Assembly: GCF_904066215.1 (NCBI RefSeq)
Contig: NZ_LR880474.1
Coordinates: 1,178,001-1,242,000, forward strand
Reading direction: 5' to 3'
Length of the DNA: 64,000 nt
Source: Microbacterium sp. Nx66
GTDB lineage: Bacteria > Actinomycetota > Actinomycetes > Actinomycetales > Microbacteriaceae
Shown here: in pieces, positions 45,900 through 54,379 of the stretch
How the letters are laid out: the number at the start of each line of letters is the position of its first letter
How positions within the stretch are numbered: position 1 is the first letter of the stretch
The notes under the pieces: generated by a model
Told to the model about the DNA's origin: nothing
Seen by the model: the letters and a program-made list of their open reading frames with translations, nothing else
Databases searched by the model: none
Made by a program: the position numbers and the translations under genes

Positions 45900-47617
45900 G
45901 CGCACTCGATGCCCTCGACGAGCGGCAGCGAGCGGCGGCTTCGGTCCTGCGGGGGCCGGTGGCGGTGCTCGCGGGGGCCGGAACCGGGAAGACCAGGGTC
46001 ATCACGCACCGCATCGCGCACGGGGTGGACACCGGTGCCTACTCGCCGTCCCGGGTGATGGCGGTGACGTTCACCGCGAAGGCCGCCGGTGAGCTCCGCG
46101 GACGCCTCCGTGCGCTGGGCGTCGAAGGCGTCGCCGCCCGCACCTTCCACGCGGCCGCGCTCGCCCAGCTCAACTTCTTCTGGCCCACGCTGGCGGGGGC
46201 CCCCGCGCCGTCGATCATCGACAACAAGGTGCGCATGCTCGGTCAGGCCGCCGATGCCCTCCGCCTGCGTCCCCGCACGGCGACCCTGCGCGACATCGCC
46301 TCGGAGATCGAGTGGCGGAAGGTGTCGATGATCTCGATCGACCGGTACGCCGAGCTGGGCCGTCCGATCACCGGGATCGACCCCACCCAGCTCGTGGAGC
46401 TGATGCGCGGCTACGAGGCGCTGAAGGACGAGCGTCATCAGCTCGACTTCGAGGACGTGCTGCTCGCCTGTGCGGGGATGCTGGAGACCGAGCCACGGGT
46501 CGCAGCCGCCGTTCACGAGCAGTACCGGCACTTCACCGTGGACGAGTTCCAGGACGTGTCGCCGCTCCAGAACCGGCTCCTGGAGCTGTGGCTGGGCGAT
46601 CGGCACGACATCTGCGTGGTGGGCGACGCCAGCCAGACGATCTACTCGTTCGCGGGGGCGGAGCAGCGGTTCCTCCTCGAGTTCGAAAGGCGGCACCCCG
46701 ACGCGACGGTCATCCGGCTGGAGACGAACTACCGGTCCCAGGCCCCCATCCTGACGGCGGCGAACGCGCTGATGCACGGTCGCCCCGGGGCGCTGGAGCT
46801 GGTCCCCGCGCGGGAGCACTTCACCGCCGAGCCGCCGACGGTCACGGCGTACGACTCGGAGTCGGAGGAGGCCGCGGGGATCGCGGCCGGTGTCGCGGCC
46901 CGTATCGCCGACGGCGCCTCCCCGTCCGAGATCGCCGTGCTGTATCGGGCCCATGCGCAGTCCGCGGTGCTCCAGCAGGCGCTCGCCGCCGAGGGGATCG
47001 CCACCTCGGTGCTCGGCGGCACGCGATTCTTCGCCATGCCGGAGGTACGCCAGGCGATCCTCGCGCTCCGTGCGGCGGCGGTCGCGCCGACCGAGCACGG
47101 ATTCCTGCCAGGGGTGCGGCGGGTGCTTCGCGAGCTGGGACTCACCGAGGAGCCGCCGGCCGCCGGGGGAGCTCAGCGCGACGGCTGGGAGGCGCGACGG
47201 GCCATCCTGCGGCTCGCGGAGGATGCCGGTCCGGAAGCGACCCTGCGATCGTTCAGCGACGAGCTCATGGCCCGCGCGAAGGATCAGCACGAGCCGACGA
47301 TGCGGACGGTGACACTGTCGACGCTGCATGCGGCCAAGGGCCTCGAATGGCCGCACGTCTACCTCGCGGGGTGGGCGGAGGGGTCGCTGCCCATCTCGTA
47401 TGCCACGACGTTCGAGGCCGTGGACGAGGAGCGTCGCCTCGCCTACGTGGGGGTCACGCGGGCTGCGCGCACGCTGGAGCTGTCCTGGGCACGATCGGCG
47501 GGGCGCGGCGAACGGGCGCCCTCGCGGTTCCTGGCGGAGATGGGGACGACGGGTCGCGGCACAGGCATTCTGCGCGAAATCGCACCGAACGCCACCCGAT
47601 CACGCCGTCCGCGCTGA
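45896..47617 (+). CDS. uvrD2: UvrD2-like SF1 DNA helicase, short form without HRDC domain
   Basis: 573 residues. Walker A GAGTGKTR (K32), motif II VDEFQDVS, GDASQTIYSFAGAE, TLHAAKGLEW and YVGVTRAARTLELSW. Mycobacterial UvrD2 is about 700 residues and ends in an HRDC domain plus a four-cysteine module; neither is present here, the chain ends in a short basic tail. 3'-5' unwinding in repair is inferred. The last 164 bp run antisense to the following leftward gene. Confidence 0.88.
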   Translation: MSALDALDERQRAAASVLRGPVAVLAGAGTGKTRVITHRIAHGVDTGAYSPSRVMAVTFTAKAAGELRGRLRALGVEGVAARTFHAAALAQLNFFWPTLAGAPAPSIIDNKVRMLGQAADALRLRPRTATLRDIASEIEWRKVSMISIDRYAELGRPITGIDPTQLVELMRGYEALKDERHQLDFEDVLLACAGMLETEPRVAAAVHEQYRHFTVDEFQDVSPLQNRLLELWLGDRHDICVVGDASQTIYSFAGAEQRFLLEFERRHPDATVIRLETNYRSQAPILTAANALMHGRPGALELVPAREHFTAEPPTVTAYDSESEEAAGIAAGVAARIADGASPSEIAVLYRAHAQSAVLQQALAAEGIATSVLGGTRFFAMPEVRQAILALRAAAVAPTEHGFLPGVRRVLRELGLTEEPPAAGGAQRDGWEARRAILRLAEDAGPEATLRSFSDELMARAKDQHEPTMRTVTLSTLHAAKGLEWPHVYLAGWAEGSLPISYATTFEAVDEERRLAYVGVTRAARTLELSWARSAGRGERAPSRFLAEMGTTGRGTGILREIAPNATRSRRPR

Positions 47618-48320
47618 TCCGGGCGATGCGGGCGGCATCGGGGTCCGCGAGGAGACGCGCAGCGACCGCTCCGGCCGCAGCCACCCTGGCGAGTGTGATG
47701 CGCCCGGGGTCGCGGCCGACGAGCTGACCGTGGAGCAGCGGCCAGGCAGGGTCCCGAGCGGTGTCCTCGGCATCCCGGCAGGTCAGACACGGCGTGAGCC
47801 CCGGCACGACCAGCGGTCCCACGGTGATGCGCGCCGGCTCGACGGCGATCGGCAGGTGCGGGGAGTCCGTGCGCAGGAACGGCGCGAACTGCACGGCGGC
47901 CGCCGCACCGGGAACGAGGACGACGGCGACCACCGTCGATGCCGGCGCCGAGGTCGTCGCGAGCGACACCCCTTCGTCGGCGAGCGCCTCGCACAGCCGC
48001 CCTTCGGCGCGGGTGTCGGTGAGCCCGAGCGTGGACACCCGGGCGGCGAGCGGGCGGGCGGGCTCGTCCTGCAGTGCCGGTTCGACGATGGCCAGCAGCC
48101 GTCTGGCCTCCTCCCGCGGCGCTCCCGCGCGGTGCGCGATGACATCGAAGGCGCTGCGTCGGAACCCTCGGCGCATGCGGCTGAGGAGCCGTTCGACCCA
48201 GGGCTCGGACGCCGGGACCCGGATGGCGGGATCGTCGCCGACCTGGAGGGTCATCCCGTCGCGCCAGAGCAGCGGGAATGCGGGGTCGAGACGGGTCAGG
48301 GTCGTCGGGGTGAGCGGCAC
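47454..48320 (-). CDS. TOMM leader-peptide-binding / ThiF-like family protein without visible partners
   Basis: 288 residues. The middle block PGLTPCLTCRDAEDTARD-PAWP and the C-terminal CLC match the family found with azoline/RiPP cyclodehydratases; cysteines C178, C181, C252 and C254 could bind one zinc. The N-terminal 120 residues resemble a winged-helix leader-recognition domain. No YcaO, dehydrogenase or precursor gene is in the window, so a housekeeping role is likely (a similar gene sits here in mycobacteria, Rv3196, from memory). GTG start, CAGAAT 6 nt upstream. The final 55 codons lie opposite uvrD2, including the C252/C254 codons. Confidence 0.65.
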   Translation of the reverse strand: MPLTPTTLTRLDPAFPLLWRDGMTLQVGDDPAIRVPASEPWVERLLSRMRRGFRRSAFDVIAHRAGAPREEARRLLAIVEPALQDEPARPLAARVSTLGLTDTRAEGRLCEALADEGVSLATTSAPASTVVAVVLVPGAAAAVQFAPFLRTDSPHLPIAVEPARITVGPLVVPGLTPCLTCRDAEDTARDPAWPLLHGQLVGRDPGRITLARVAAAGAVAARLLADPDAARIARISADGVIGWRSVRFRAECLCRDPSSPSPPGTARAPVRRAPPIVPRTAPACAQPA

Positions 48321-48326
48321 CCCTCG

Positions 48327-48332
48327 ATTCTG
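48327..48332 (-). promoter_or_regulatory. -10 box of the TOMM-like gene, predicted leaderless
   Basis: CAGAAT on the minus strand, 6 nt before GTG 48320. Weaker than the TANNNT boxes. Confidence 0.3.
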
Positions 48333-48396
48333 CGGAGCATCGTGGAGCCGCAGGCCGATTCGGGGGATCGGTGGAGAAGTCGGCGGTCCGTCCGTG

Positions 48397-48429
48397 GTCG
48401 GGGAGGGAGAGTGATCGTCCGTCCCCGAC
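48397..48429 (-). terminator. Possible terminator after the DUF2342 gene
   Basis: 8-bp stem GTCGGGGA (48397-48404) with TCCCCGAC (48422-48429), 17-nt loop, just beyond the leftward stop. Weaker than other hairpins here. Confidence 0.4.
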
Positions 48430-48443
48430 CCGGATGGCCGGAC

Positions 48444-49856
48444 TCAGACCGGGCGCTCGCCCTCCGGAGTGTCGTCGTCGCCGTCGGTGCGCGGATCCGT
48501 GTCGCCGTCCTCGGCGGGCGCCTCCGCGGAGAAGTCGTCGCCGTCCAGCAGGCGGGCGAGCGCCTCATCGAATTCGTCGGCCTCGGGCTGCTCCCCGCGC
48601 TCCGCGGCCTGCAGACGCGCGATCAGGGCCGTCGGGTCGTCGATGTCCTCGGCGGTGGGCATGAGGTCCGGGTAGTCCCAGAGGGAGTCCCGGGCGGCGA
48701 CGCCGACCGCGTCCGTGACCGCCCGCCACATGGCCGAGGCCTCGCGGATGCGTCGCGGTCGGAGCTTGAGCCCGACCAGCGCACCCAGAGCGTCCTCCGC
48801 GGGGCCGCCGACGGCACGGCGACGACGGGCCGCCTCGGCGATCCGGCCGCCGTCCGGCAGTCGGGAGGTGGCCTCCGCCGTGACGACGTCGACCCACCCG
48901 TCGATCGTCGCGATGAGGTTCTCCAGGCGGGCGAGGGCCTCGCGCTGCGCCTCGGTCTGGGTCGGGAGCAAGGCTCCGCCCTCGATCGCCGCGCGCAGCT
49001 CCTCGGGGTTCGAGGGGTCGAGGCGGCTCGCCACGTCCTCCAGGGCATCGACGTCCACCGTCACGCCGCGGGCGAAGTCGGTGATCTGCGCCATCACGTG
49101 CAGGTGCAGCCACTTGGCGTGCCGATACAGGCGGGCGTAGGCGAGCTCGCGCGTCGCGACGTAGAGGGCGATCTGGTCTGCCGGGATCTCGAGCCCCTCG
49201 CCGAACGCGGTGAGGTTCTGCGGGATCACGGCGGCCGTACCCGCGGGGAGCACCGGGATGCCCACGTCGCCTCCGGAGACGACCTCGAGGGAGAGGTTGC
49301 CGAGGACCTGACCGAACTGGGCGGCGAACACCGATCCGCCGAGGCCCCGCATCAAGCGTCCCGCGCCCTGCACCACGCCGCGCATCTCCTCGGGCACCTG
49401 GGTGTCGAGGGCGGACGTCAGCGCGTCGGCGATGCTCGTCGAGACGGGGCCGGCGATCTCCTTCCACACCGGAAGGGTCCTCTCGACCCACTCGCCGCGG
49501 GTCATCGCCACCGGCGGCTCTGCGAGCTCGGAGATGGTGGTCGCTTCGCTCAGCCAGAGACCTGCGAGTGCGAACGAGTCGGCGAGGGAGGAGCGGGAGC
49601 CGTCGCCGATGCCCTGACCCTCGCGGTTGGCGATGTGCAGGGCCTGCCGGAGCGAGTTCTCCCAGGGATCACCGCCGAAGGCGCCCTGGAGCTGCGACAT
49701 GATCGTCTGCATCATCGCCGGGTCGAAGGCGAAGCCGTCCATCCCCTGGAAGGCGCCGCGCAGCGCCTCGGGGTCGATGTCTCCACCGCCCTGGTTCGAG
49801 AGCATCCGTCGCAGGAACTCCTGGAAGTCCTCCGGGTTCGGTTCGTTGTCTGCCAT
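48444..49856 (-). CDS. DUF2342 / putative zinc-dependent metalloprotease family protein
   Basis: 470 residues. Conserved features of the family: FDPAMMQTIMSQLQ near the N-terminus, LGNLSLEVVSGGDVGIPVLP, the helix RELAYARLYRHAKWLHLHVM (where the proposed metal ligands lie, without a standard HExxH), and WVDVVTAEATSRLP. The last 60 residues are acidic and disordered. Function not established. Divergent from the PDZ-protease gene, as Rv3195 is from Rv3194c in M. tuberculosis (from memory). Confidence 0.85.
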   Translation of the reverse strand: MADNEPNPEDFQEFLRRMLSNQGGGDIDPEALRGAFQGMDGFAFDPAMMQTIMSQLQGAFGGDPWENSLRQALHIANREGQGIGDGSRSSLADSFALAGLWLSEATTISELAEPPVAMTRGEWVERTLPVWKEIAGPVSTSIADALTSALDTQVPEEMRGVVQGAGRLMRGLGGSVFAAQFGQVLGNLSLEVVSGGDVGIPVLPAGTAAVIPQNLTAFGEGLEIPADQIALYVATRELAYARLYRHAKWLHLHVMAQITDFARGVTVDVDALEDVASRLDPSNPEELRAAIEGGALLPTQTEAQREALARLENLIATIDGWVDVVTAEATSRLPDGGRIAEAARRRRAVGGPAEDALGALVGLKLRPRRIREASAMWRAVTDAVGVAARDSLWDYPDLMPTAEDIDDPTALIARLQAAERGEQPEADEFDEALARLLDGDDFSAEAPAEDGDTDPRTDGDDDTPEGERPV

Positions 49857-49974
49857 GTCGCTCGCCCTCTCAGCACGTCTGAAGCCGTGGCATCTACGCT
49901 AGTCACAGGTTTCAGTGCGCGTCCCCGAAGCGGGCAGATCGCTGTACGCCGCTCGCGAACGACGGAGGATTGCT

Positions 49975-51066
49975 GTGGAACGACCGCGTGCAGGGAAGCT
50001 CGGACTCGGGGTCTGGGCGCTGGTGGTCGCGCTCGCCGCGCTCGCCGTCCTCACCTTCCTGCCCTCGCCGTACGTGATCCAGCGTCCGGGCCCCGTGTAC
50101 GACACCCTCGGTACCGCGAAGAACGCGGACGGCGATCAGGTCCCGCTCATCAGCGTCGAGGGGACCGAGACGTACGAGACGGGCGGCACGCTCGACCTGA
50201 CGACCGTCCAGGTCGTCGGCAACAGGGAGCGCACGCCGAGCTGGTTCGAGCTCGCGCTCGCCTGGACGGACGCCTCGCGCGCCGTCGTGCCGCTGGACGC
50301 GGTGTTCCCCGAGGGCGTCACGACCGAGCAGCGCGACGAGCGGAACGCGATGCTCATGGTCGACTCGCAGCACGAGGCGACGGCCGCCGCGCTGAACGAG
50401 CTCGGCTACGACACCGGAGCCGAGGTCGTGGTGGTCGACGCGGTCGAGGGCTCTCCTGCCGACGGCCTGCTCGAGGCGGACGACGTGATCACGGCGATCG
50501 ACGGCACGCCCGTGACCTCAGCGACCGCGCTGCGCGAGGCCATCCAGGAGGCGGGCGGGGATCCGGTCGCGCTCACGGTGCGCCGCGACGGCTCGGAGCA
50601 GACGGTCGAGATCACGCCGGAGGAGCAGGCCCAGGACGGCACGACGACGTGGCTGATCGGCATCACGCTGCGCACCGACTACGACTTCGAGGTCGACGTC
50701 ACGATCCAGCTCGACAACGTCGGCGGCCCCAGCGCGGGCATGATGTTCGCCCTCGGGATCATCGACACCCTGACCCCGGGCGAGCTGAACGGCGGCAAGG
50801 AGGTCGCGGGCACCGGGACGATCGACGCCGAGGGGACCGTCGGACCGATCGGCGGCATCCGCCAGAAGCTCTACGGCGCCCGTGACGCCGGCGCGGACTA
50901 CTTCCTCGCACCGGAGGCGAACTGCGACGAGGTCGTGGGGCATGTGCCGGACGGCCTGCAGGTCATCCGCACCGCGACCCTCGACGAATCCCTCGCGGCG
51001 CTCGACGTCATCGCGGAGGACGGCGACGTCGACGCGCTGCCGACCTGCGACGTCCCCGCCACCTGA
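49975..51066 (+). CDS. PDZ domain and Lon-like serine protease, membrane-anchored (YlbL-like)
   Basis: 363 residues. One N-terminal membrane helix (about 11-30), a beta-rich extracellular part, a PDZ domain (about 130-220, VVDAVEGSPADGLLEADDVI), and an S16-type catalytic domain with the Ser-Lys dyad S253 (GGPSAGMM) and K298 (IRQKLYGA). Spacing of 45 residues is right for Lon-family proteases. It probably cleaves envelope proteins outside the membrane. GTG 49975 is chosen from GGAGG at 49964-49968. Confidence 0.9.
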   Translation: MERPRAGKLGLGVWALVVALAALAVLTFLPSPYVIQRPGPVYDTLGTAKNADGDQVPLISVEGTETYETGGTLDLTTVQVVGNRERTPSWFELALAWTDASRAVVPLDAVFPEGVTTEQRDERNAMLMVDSQHEATAAALNELGYDTGAEVVVVDAVEGSPADGLLEADDVITAIDGTPVTSATALREAIQEAGGDPVALTVRRDGSEQTVEITPEEQAQDGTTTWLIGITLRTDYDFEVDVTIQLDNVGGPSAGMMFALGIIDTLTPGELNGGKEVAGTGTIDAEGTVGPIGGIRQKLYGARDAGADYFLAPEANCDEVVGHVPDGLQVIRTATLDESLAALDVIAEDGDVDALPTCDVPAT

Positions 51067-51127
51067 GCCCGCACGGTCGTGACCCCGCCGTGACCGGTGT
51101 GACAGCCCGCCCACAGCGAGCGGTGCC

Positions 51128-51133
51128 TAGGAT
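51128..51133 (+). promoter_or_regulatory. -10 box of the UPF0182 gene, predicted leaderless
   Basis: TAGGAT, 6 nt before GTG 51140. Confidence 0.45.
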
Positions 51134-51139
51134 GGAGGG

Positions 51140-54043
51140 GTGACCTCGACCCCAGCCCAGCCCCCGGCCACGCCTCGAACCTCCCGACGCATCCTCGGCA
51201 TCTCCCTGGTGATCATCGCCGCGCTCATCGCGGCGTTCTTCGTCTTCGCGTCGCTCTACACCGAATTCCTCTGGTTCGACCAGGTCGGGTTCACCGGCGT
51301 GCTCACCACGCAGTGGATCGCGACGGCGGTGATGTTCGTCATCGGCTTCCTCGGCATGGCGGTTCCGCTGTTCGTCGTCATCCAGCTCGCCTACCGGCTC
51401 CGTCCGGTCTACGTGCGGCTGAGCTCCCAGCTCGACCGCTACCAGGAGGTCATCGAGCCGCTGCGGCGCCTCGCGATGTGGGGCATGCCCATCTTCTTCG
51501 GCCTCTTCGCGGGATTCGCGGCGGCCGGCAACTGGAAGACCGTGTGGCTGTGGGCCAACGGCGTCGCCACCGGTGAGGTCGACCCGCAGTTCGGCGTCGA
51601 CACCGGTTTCTACATGTTCGCGATGCCGTTCTACTCGATCCTCCTCGCGTTCGTCTCGGCGGTCCTGCTGCTGAGCCTTCTCGTCACCGCGCTCGTGTCC
51701 TACCTCTACGGCTCCGTGCGCATCGGCCAGGGCGAGCTGCGCATCTCGAAGCCGGCCCGCATCCAGCTCGCGGTCATCGCAGGGCTGTACCTGCTCGTGC
51801 AGGCGGCGAGCCTGTGGCTGGACCGCTACAAGACCCTCGTCGAACCGGACGACCGGATCACCGGTGCCGCCTACACGGGCGCCAACGCGACCATCCCCGG
51901 CCTCGGCATCCTCGCGATCATCGCCGCCGTCGTCGCCATCCTGTTCTTCATCACGGCCGTCATCGGCCGCTGGCGCTTCCCCCTCGCGGCGACCGCGCTG
52001 CTGATCGTGGCCTCGCTGGTCATCGGCATCGGCTACCCGTGGGTGGTCACGACCTTCCAGGTGAAGCCGAACCAGAACGCCTATCAGGCCGAGTACTACC
52101 AGCGGAACATCGACGGCACGAAGGAGGCCTACGGCGTCGCCGACCTGGAGACCACGGCCTTCGAGGCTGAGACGGACGCCGAGGCCGGTCAGCTCCGCGC
52201 CGACGCGGAGACCACCGCGTCGATCCGCATCATGGACCCGAAGGTCATCCCGCCGACGGTCCGCCAGCTCGAGCAGTACCGCGGCTACTACCAGTTCCAG
52301 ACGACCATGGACGTCGACCGCTACGAGATCGACGGCGTGAAGCAGGACACGGTCGTCTCCGTCCGTGACCTCGACATGTCGGGTCTGGGCGACGGTGACA
52401 ACTGGAACAACCGCGTCGCGGTCTACACGCACGGCTACGGTCTCGTCGCCGCGGCCGGCAACCAGCGCACGACGGACGGCGAGCCCGTCTTCCTCGAGCG
52501 CGGCATCCCGACCTCGGGCTTCCTGTCCGAGCAGGGCGACTTCGAGCCGCGGGTCTACTTCGGCGAGAATTCCCCGGAGTACTCCATCGTGGGCGCCCCC
52601 GAGGGGGCCGACCCGGTCGAGATCGACTACCCGCGGGGCAAGGACGGTTCGAGCGAGACGAAGACCACGTTCTCCGGGAACGGCGGACCGAAGATCGGCG
52701 ACAGCTTCACCAAGCTGCTCTACGCGCTGAAGTTCCAGTCGGAGCAGATCCTCTTCTCCAACCTCGTCAACGACGACTCGCAGATCCTCTACGACCGCGA
52801 CCCGAAGACCCGCGTGCAGAAGGTCGCGCCGTACCTCGAGCTCGACAGCGACCCGTACCCCAGCGTCGTGGACGGCCGCATCGTCTGGATCGTGGACGGG
52901 TACACGACCAGCTCGACGTACCCGTACTCGACGAGCGTGAGCCTGTCCGACGCGATCGCCGACTCGAACGTGCCGACGCCGTCGCTCGCGATCGACGACA
53001 TCAACTACATCCGCAACTCGGTCAAGGCCACGGTCGACGCCTACGACGGCTCGGTCACGCTGTACGCCTGGGACGAGGAGGACCCGGTCCTGAAGACCTG
53101 GCAGAAGGTCTACCCGTCGACCCTCAAGCCGATCAGCGAGATGTCCGGCGAGCTCATGAGCCACGTCCGGTACCCGACCGACCTGTTCAAGGTGCAGCGC
53201 GACATCCTCGGCATCTACCACGTCGACAAGGCCGGCTCGTTCGCCCAGCAGGACAACCGCTGGCAGACGCCGAACGACCCGCGCAGCGACGCGATGCTGC
53301 AGCCGCCGTACTACTTGACCATGCAGATGCCAGGGCAGGAGGAACCGCGGTTCTCGATGTTCTCGACGTTCATCCCCGCCTCCCAGGGCGCGGGCGGCAG
53401 CCGCGACGTGCTGATGGGCTACCTGGCCGTCGACTCGGATGCGGGCGCCGAGAAGGGCGTCAAGGCCGAAGGCTACGGGCAGCTGCGCATGCTGGAGATC
53501 GACACCGATACCACGGTGCCCGGTCCCGGCCAGGTGCAGAACACCTACAACTCGGACACGGCCGTGGTGCCGCAGCTCAACCTGCTCCAGCAGGGGGAGT
53601 CCGAGGTCATCTACGGCAACCTGCTGACCCTGCCCGTCGGTGGCGGTCTGCTCTACGTCCAGCCGGTCTACGTGCAGTCGTCCGAGGGGACGCAGTTGCC
53701 GCGTCTGCAGAAGGTGCTCGTCGCCTTCGGTGACCGGGTGGCCTTCGAGAACACCCTCACCGAGGCGCTGGACACGCTGTTCGGCGGCGACTCCGGCGCG
53801 ACCGGTGGCGATGACGAGGTCGAACCCACCGACCCGGAGGCGACCGATCCCGACACGGGGGAGACGCCGACCACGCCGACGCCGACGGATGAGCAGGCCG
53901 ACGCCCTGGCGAAGGCGCAGCAGGCGCTCCTCGACCGCCAGGCGGCCCTCACCGAGGGTGACCTGGAGAAGTTCGGTGAGGCGGACAAGCGGCTCACCGC
54001 GGCCGTCGAGAAGCTCCTGGAGCTGGAGGCCGCCGCAGAGTAA
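51140..54043 (+). CDS. UPF0182 (COG1615) giant membrane protein
   Basis: 967 residues. Seven membrane helices in the first 310 residues (for example VIIAALIAAFFVFASLYTEF), then a large extracellular domain rich in Asp/Tyr/Thr (YQTNPNAY-like start, ENSPEYSIVGAPEGADPVEIDYP, MQMPGQEEPRFSMFSTF) and an acidic, Thr/Pro-rich linker before a final helical segment. The family is widespread in actinobacteria and cyanobacteria without a defined function. Downstream of the PDZ protease as in mycobacteria; ends with a 13-bp terminator. Confidence 0.93.
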   Translation: MTSTPAQPPATPRTSRRILGISLVIIAALIAAFFVFASLYTEFLWFDQVGFTGVLTTQWIATAVMFVIGFLGMAVPLFVVIQLAYRLRPVYVRLSSQLDRYQEVIEPLRRLAMWGMPIFFGLFAGFAAAGNWKTVWLWANGVATGEVDPQFGVDTGFYMFAMPFYSILLAFVSAVLLLSLLVTALVSYLYGSVRIGQGELRISKPARIQLAVIAGLYLLVQAASLWLDRYKTLVEPDDRITGAAYTGANATIPGLGILAIIAAVVAILFFITAVIGRWRFPLAATALLIVASLVIGIGYPWVVTTFQVKPNQNAYQAEYYQRNIDGTKEAYGVADLETTAFEAETDAEAGQLRADAETTASIRIMDPKVIPPTVRQLEQYRGYYQFQTTMDVDRYEIDGVKQDTVVSVRDLDMSGLGDGDNWNNRVAVYTHGYGLVAAAGNQRTTDGEPVFLERGIPTSGFLSEQGDFEPRVYFGENSPEYSIVGAPEGADPVEIDYPRGKDGSSETKTTFSGNGGPKIGDSFTKLLYALKFQSEQILFSNLVNDDSQILYDRDPKTRVQKVAPYLELDSDPYPSVVDGRIVWIVDGYTTSSTYPYSTSVSLSDAIADSNVPTPSLAIDDINYIRNSVKATVDAYDGSVTLYAWDEEDPVLKTWQKVYPSTLKPISEMSGELMSHVRYPTDLFKVQRDILGIYHVDKAGSFAQQDNRWQTPNDPRSDAMLQPPYYLTMQMPGQEEPRFSMFSTFIPASQGAGGSRDVLMGYLAVDSDAGAEKGVKAEGYGQLRMLEIDTDTTVPGPGQVQNTYNSDTAVVPQLNLLQQGESEVIYGNLLTLPVGGGLLYVQPVYVQSSEGTQLPRLQKVLVAFGDRVAFENTLTEALDTLFGGDSGATGGDDEVEPTDPEATDPDTGETPTTPTPTDEQADALAKAQQALLDRQAALTEGDLEKFGEADKRLTAAVEKLLELEAAAE

Positions 54044-54057
54044 TCTTCCTGCGCACA

Positions 54058-54088
54058 CGAAAGGGCACCCCCACGGGGTGCCCTTTCG
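54058..54088 (+). terminator. Terminator after the UPF0182 gene
   Basis: 13-bp stem, 54058-54070 with 54076-54088 (CGAAAGGGCACCC and complement), 5-nt loop. Confidence 0.85.
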
Positions 54089-54131
54089 CATTCCCCGCCA
54101 CTCCCGCGTCCCTGACGCGTGTCCGCCGCAT

Positions 54132-54308
54132 CAGGCGCTCGCGCCGTTTCAGGCGACATCCTGCAGGCCTGCCTGCTGTCGCGCGGGTGCCTGCGTGCGC
54201 GCGTGGCGCGCCGGGACAGGCGTTCTCGCGGCAGCAGGCGGGCGCGCGAGGTCAGGCGCCCTCCTGGTAGGAAGCCTGATCTGGCGCGAGTGCCTGAGCG
54301 GCGGAGGG
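54132..54308. repeat. Array of CAGGC/GCCTG elements with 18-bp spacing upstream of the universal stress gene
   Basis: The 290-bp gap before the usp gene holds CAGGCG at 54132, 54150, 54217, 54235 and 54253, and GCCTG at 54171, 54189, 54274 and 54292. Distances within each run are exactly 18 bp. Two 13-mers, GCGCGGGTGCCTG (54181) and GCGCGAGTGCCTG (54284), differ by one base. No gene with coding bias is seen in this stretch. Meaning unknown; see findings. Confidence 0.7.
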
Positions 54309-54379
54309 TTTTGTCCGGGACGAACCGTCGCGCGAGGAGGGGATGGCATGGGAGGGTGGAGGCGAACAGGGAGGTCGCC

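Noticed and set aside
54132..54308. CRISPR array
   Set aside because: Shared elements are only 5-7 bp, change orientation, and leave no unique spacers; no cas genes in the window.
54119..54379. In-frame upstream extension of the universal stress protein through the CAGGC array
   Set aside because: Arg-rich, unlike any Usp N-terminus, and a good GGGAGG site supports GTG 54380.
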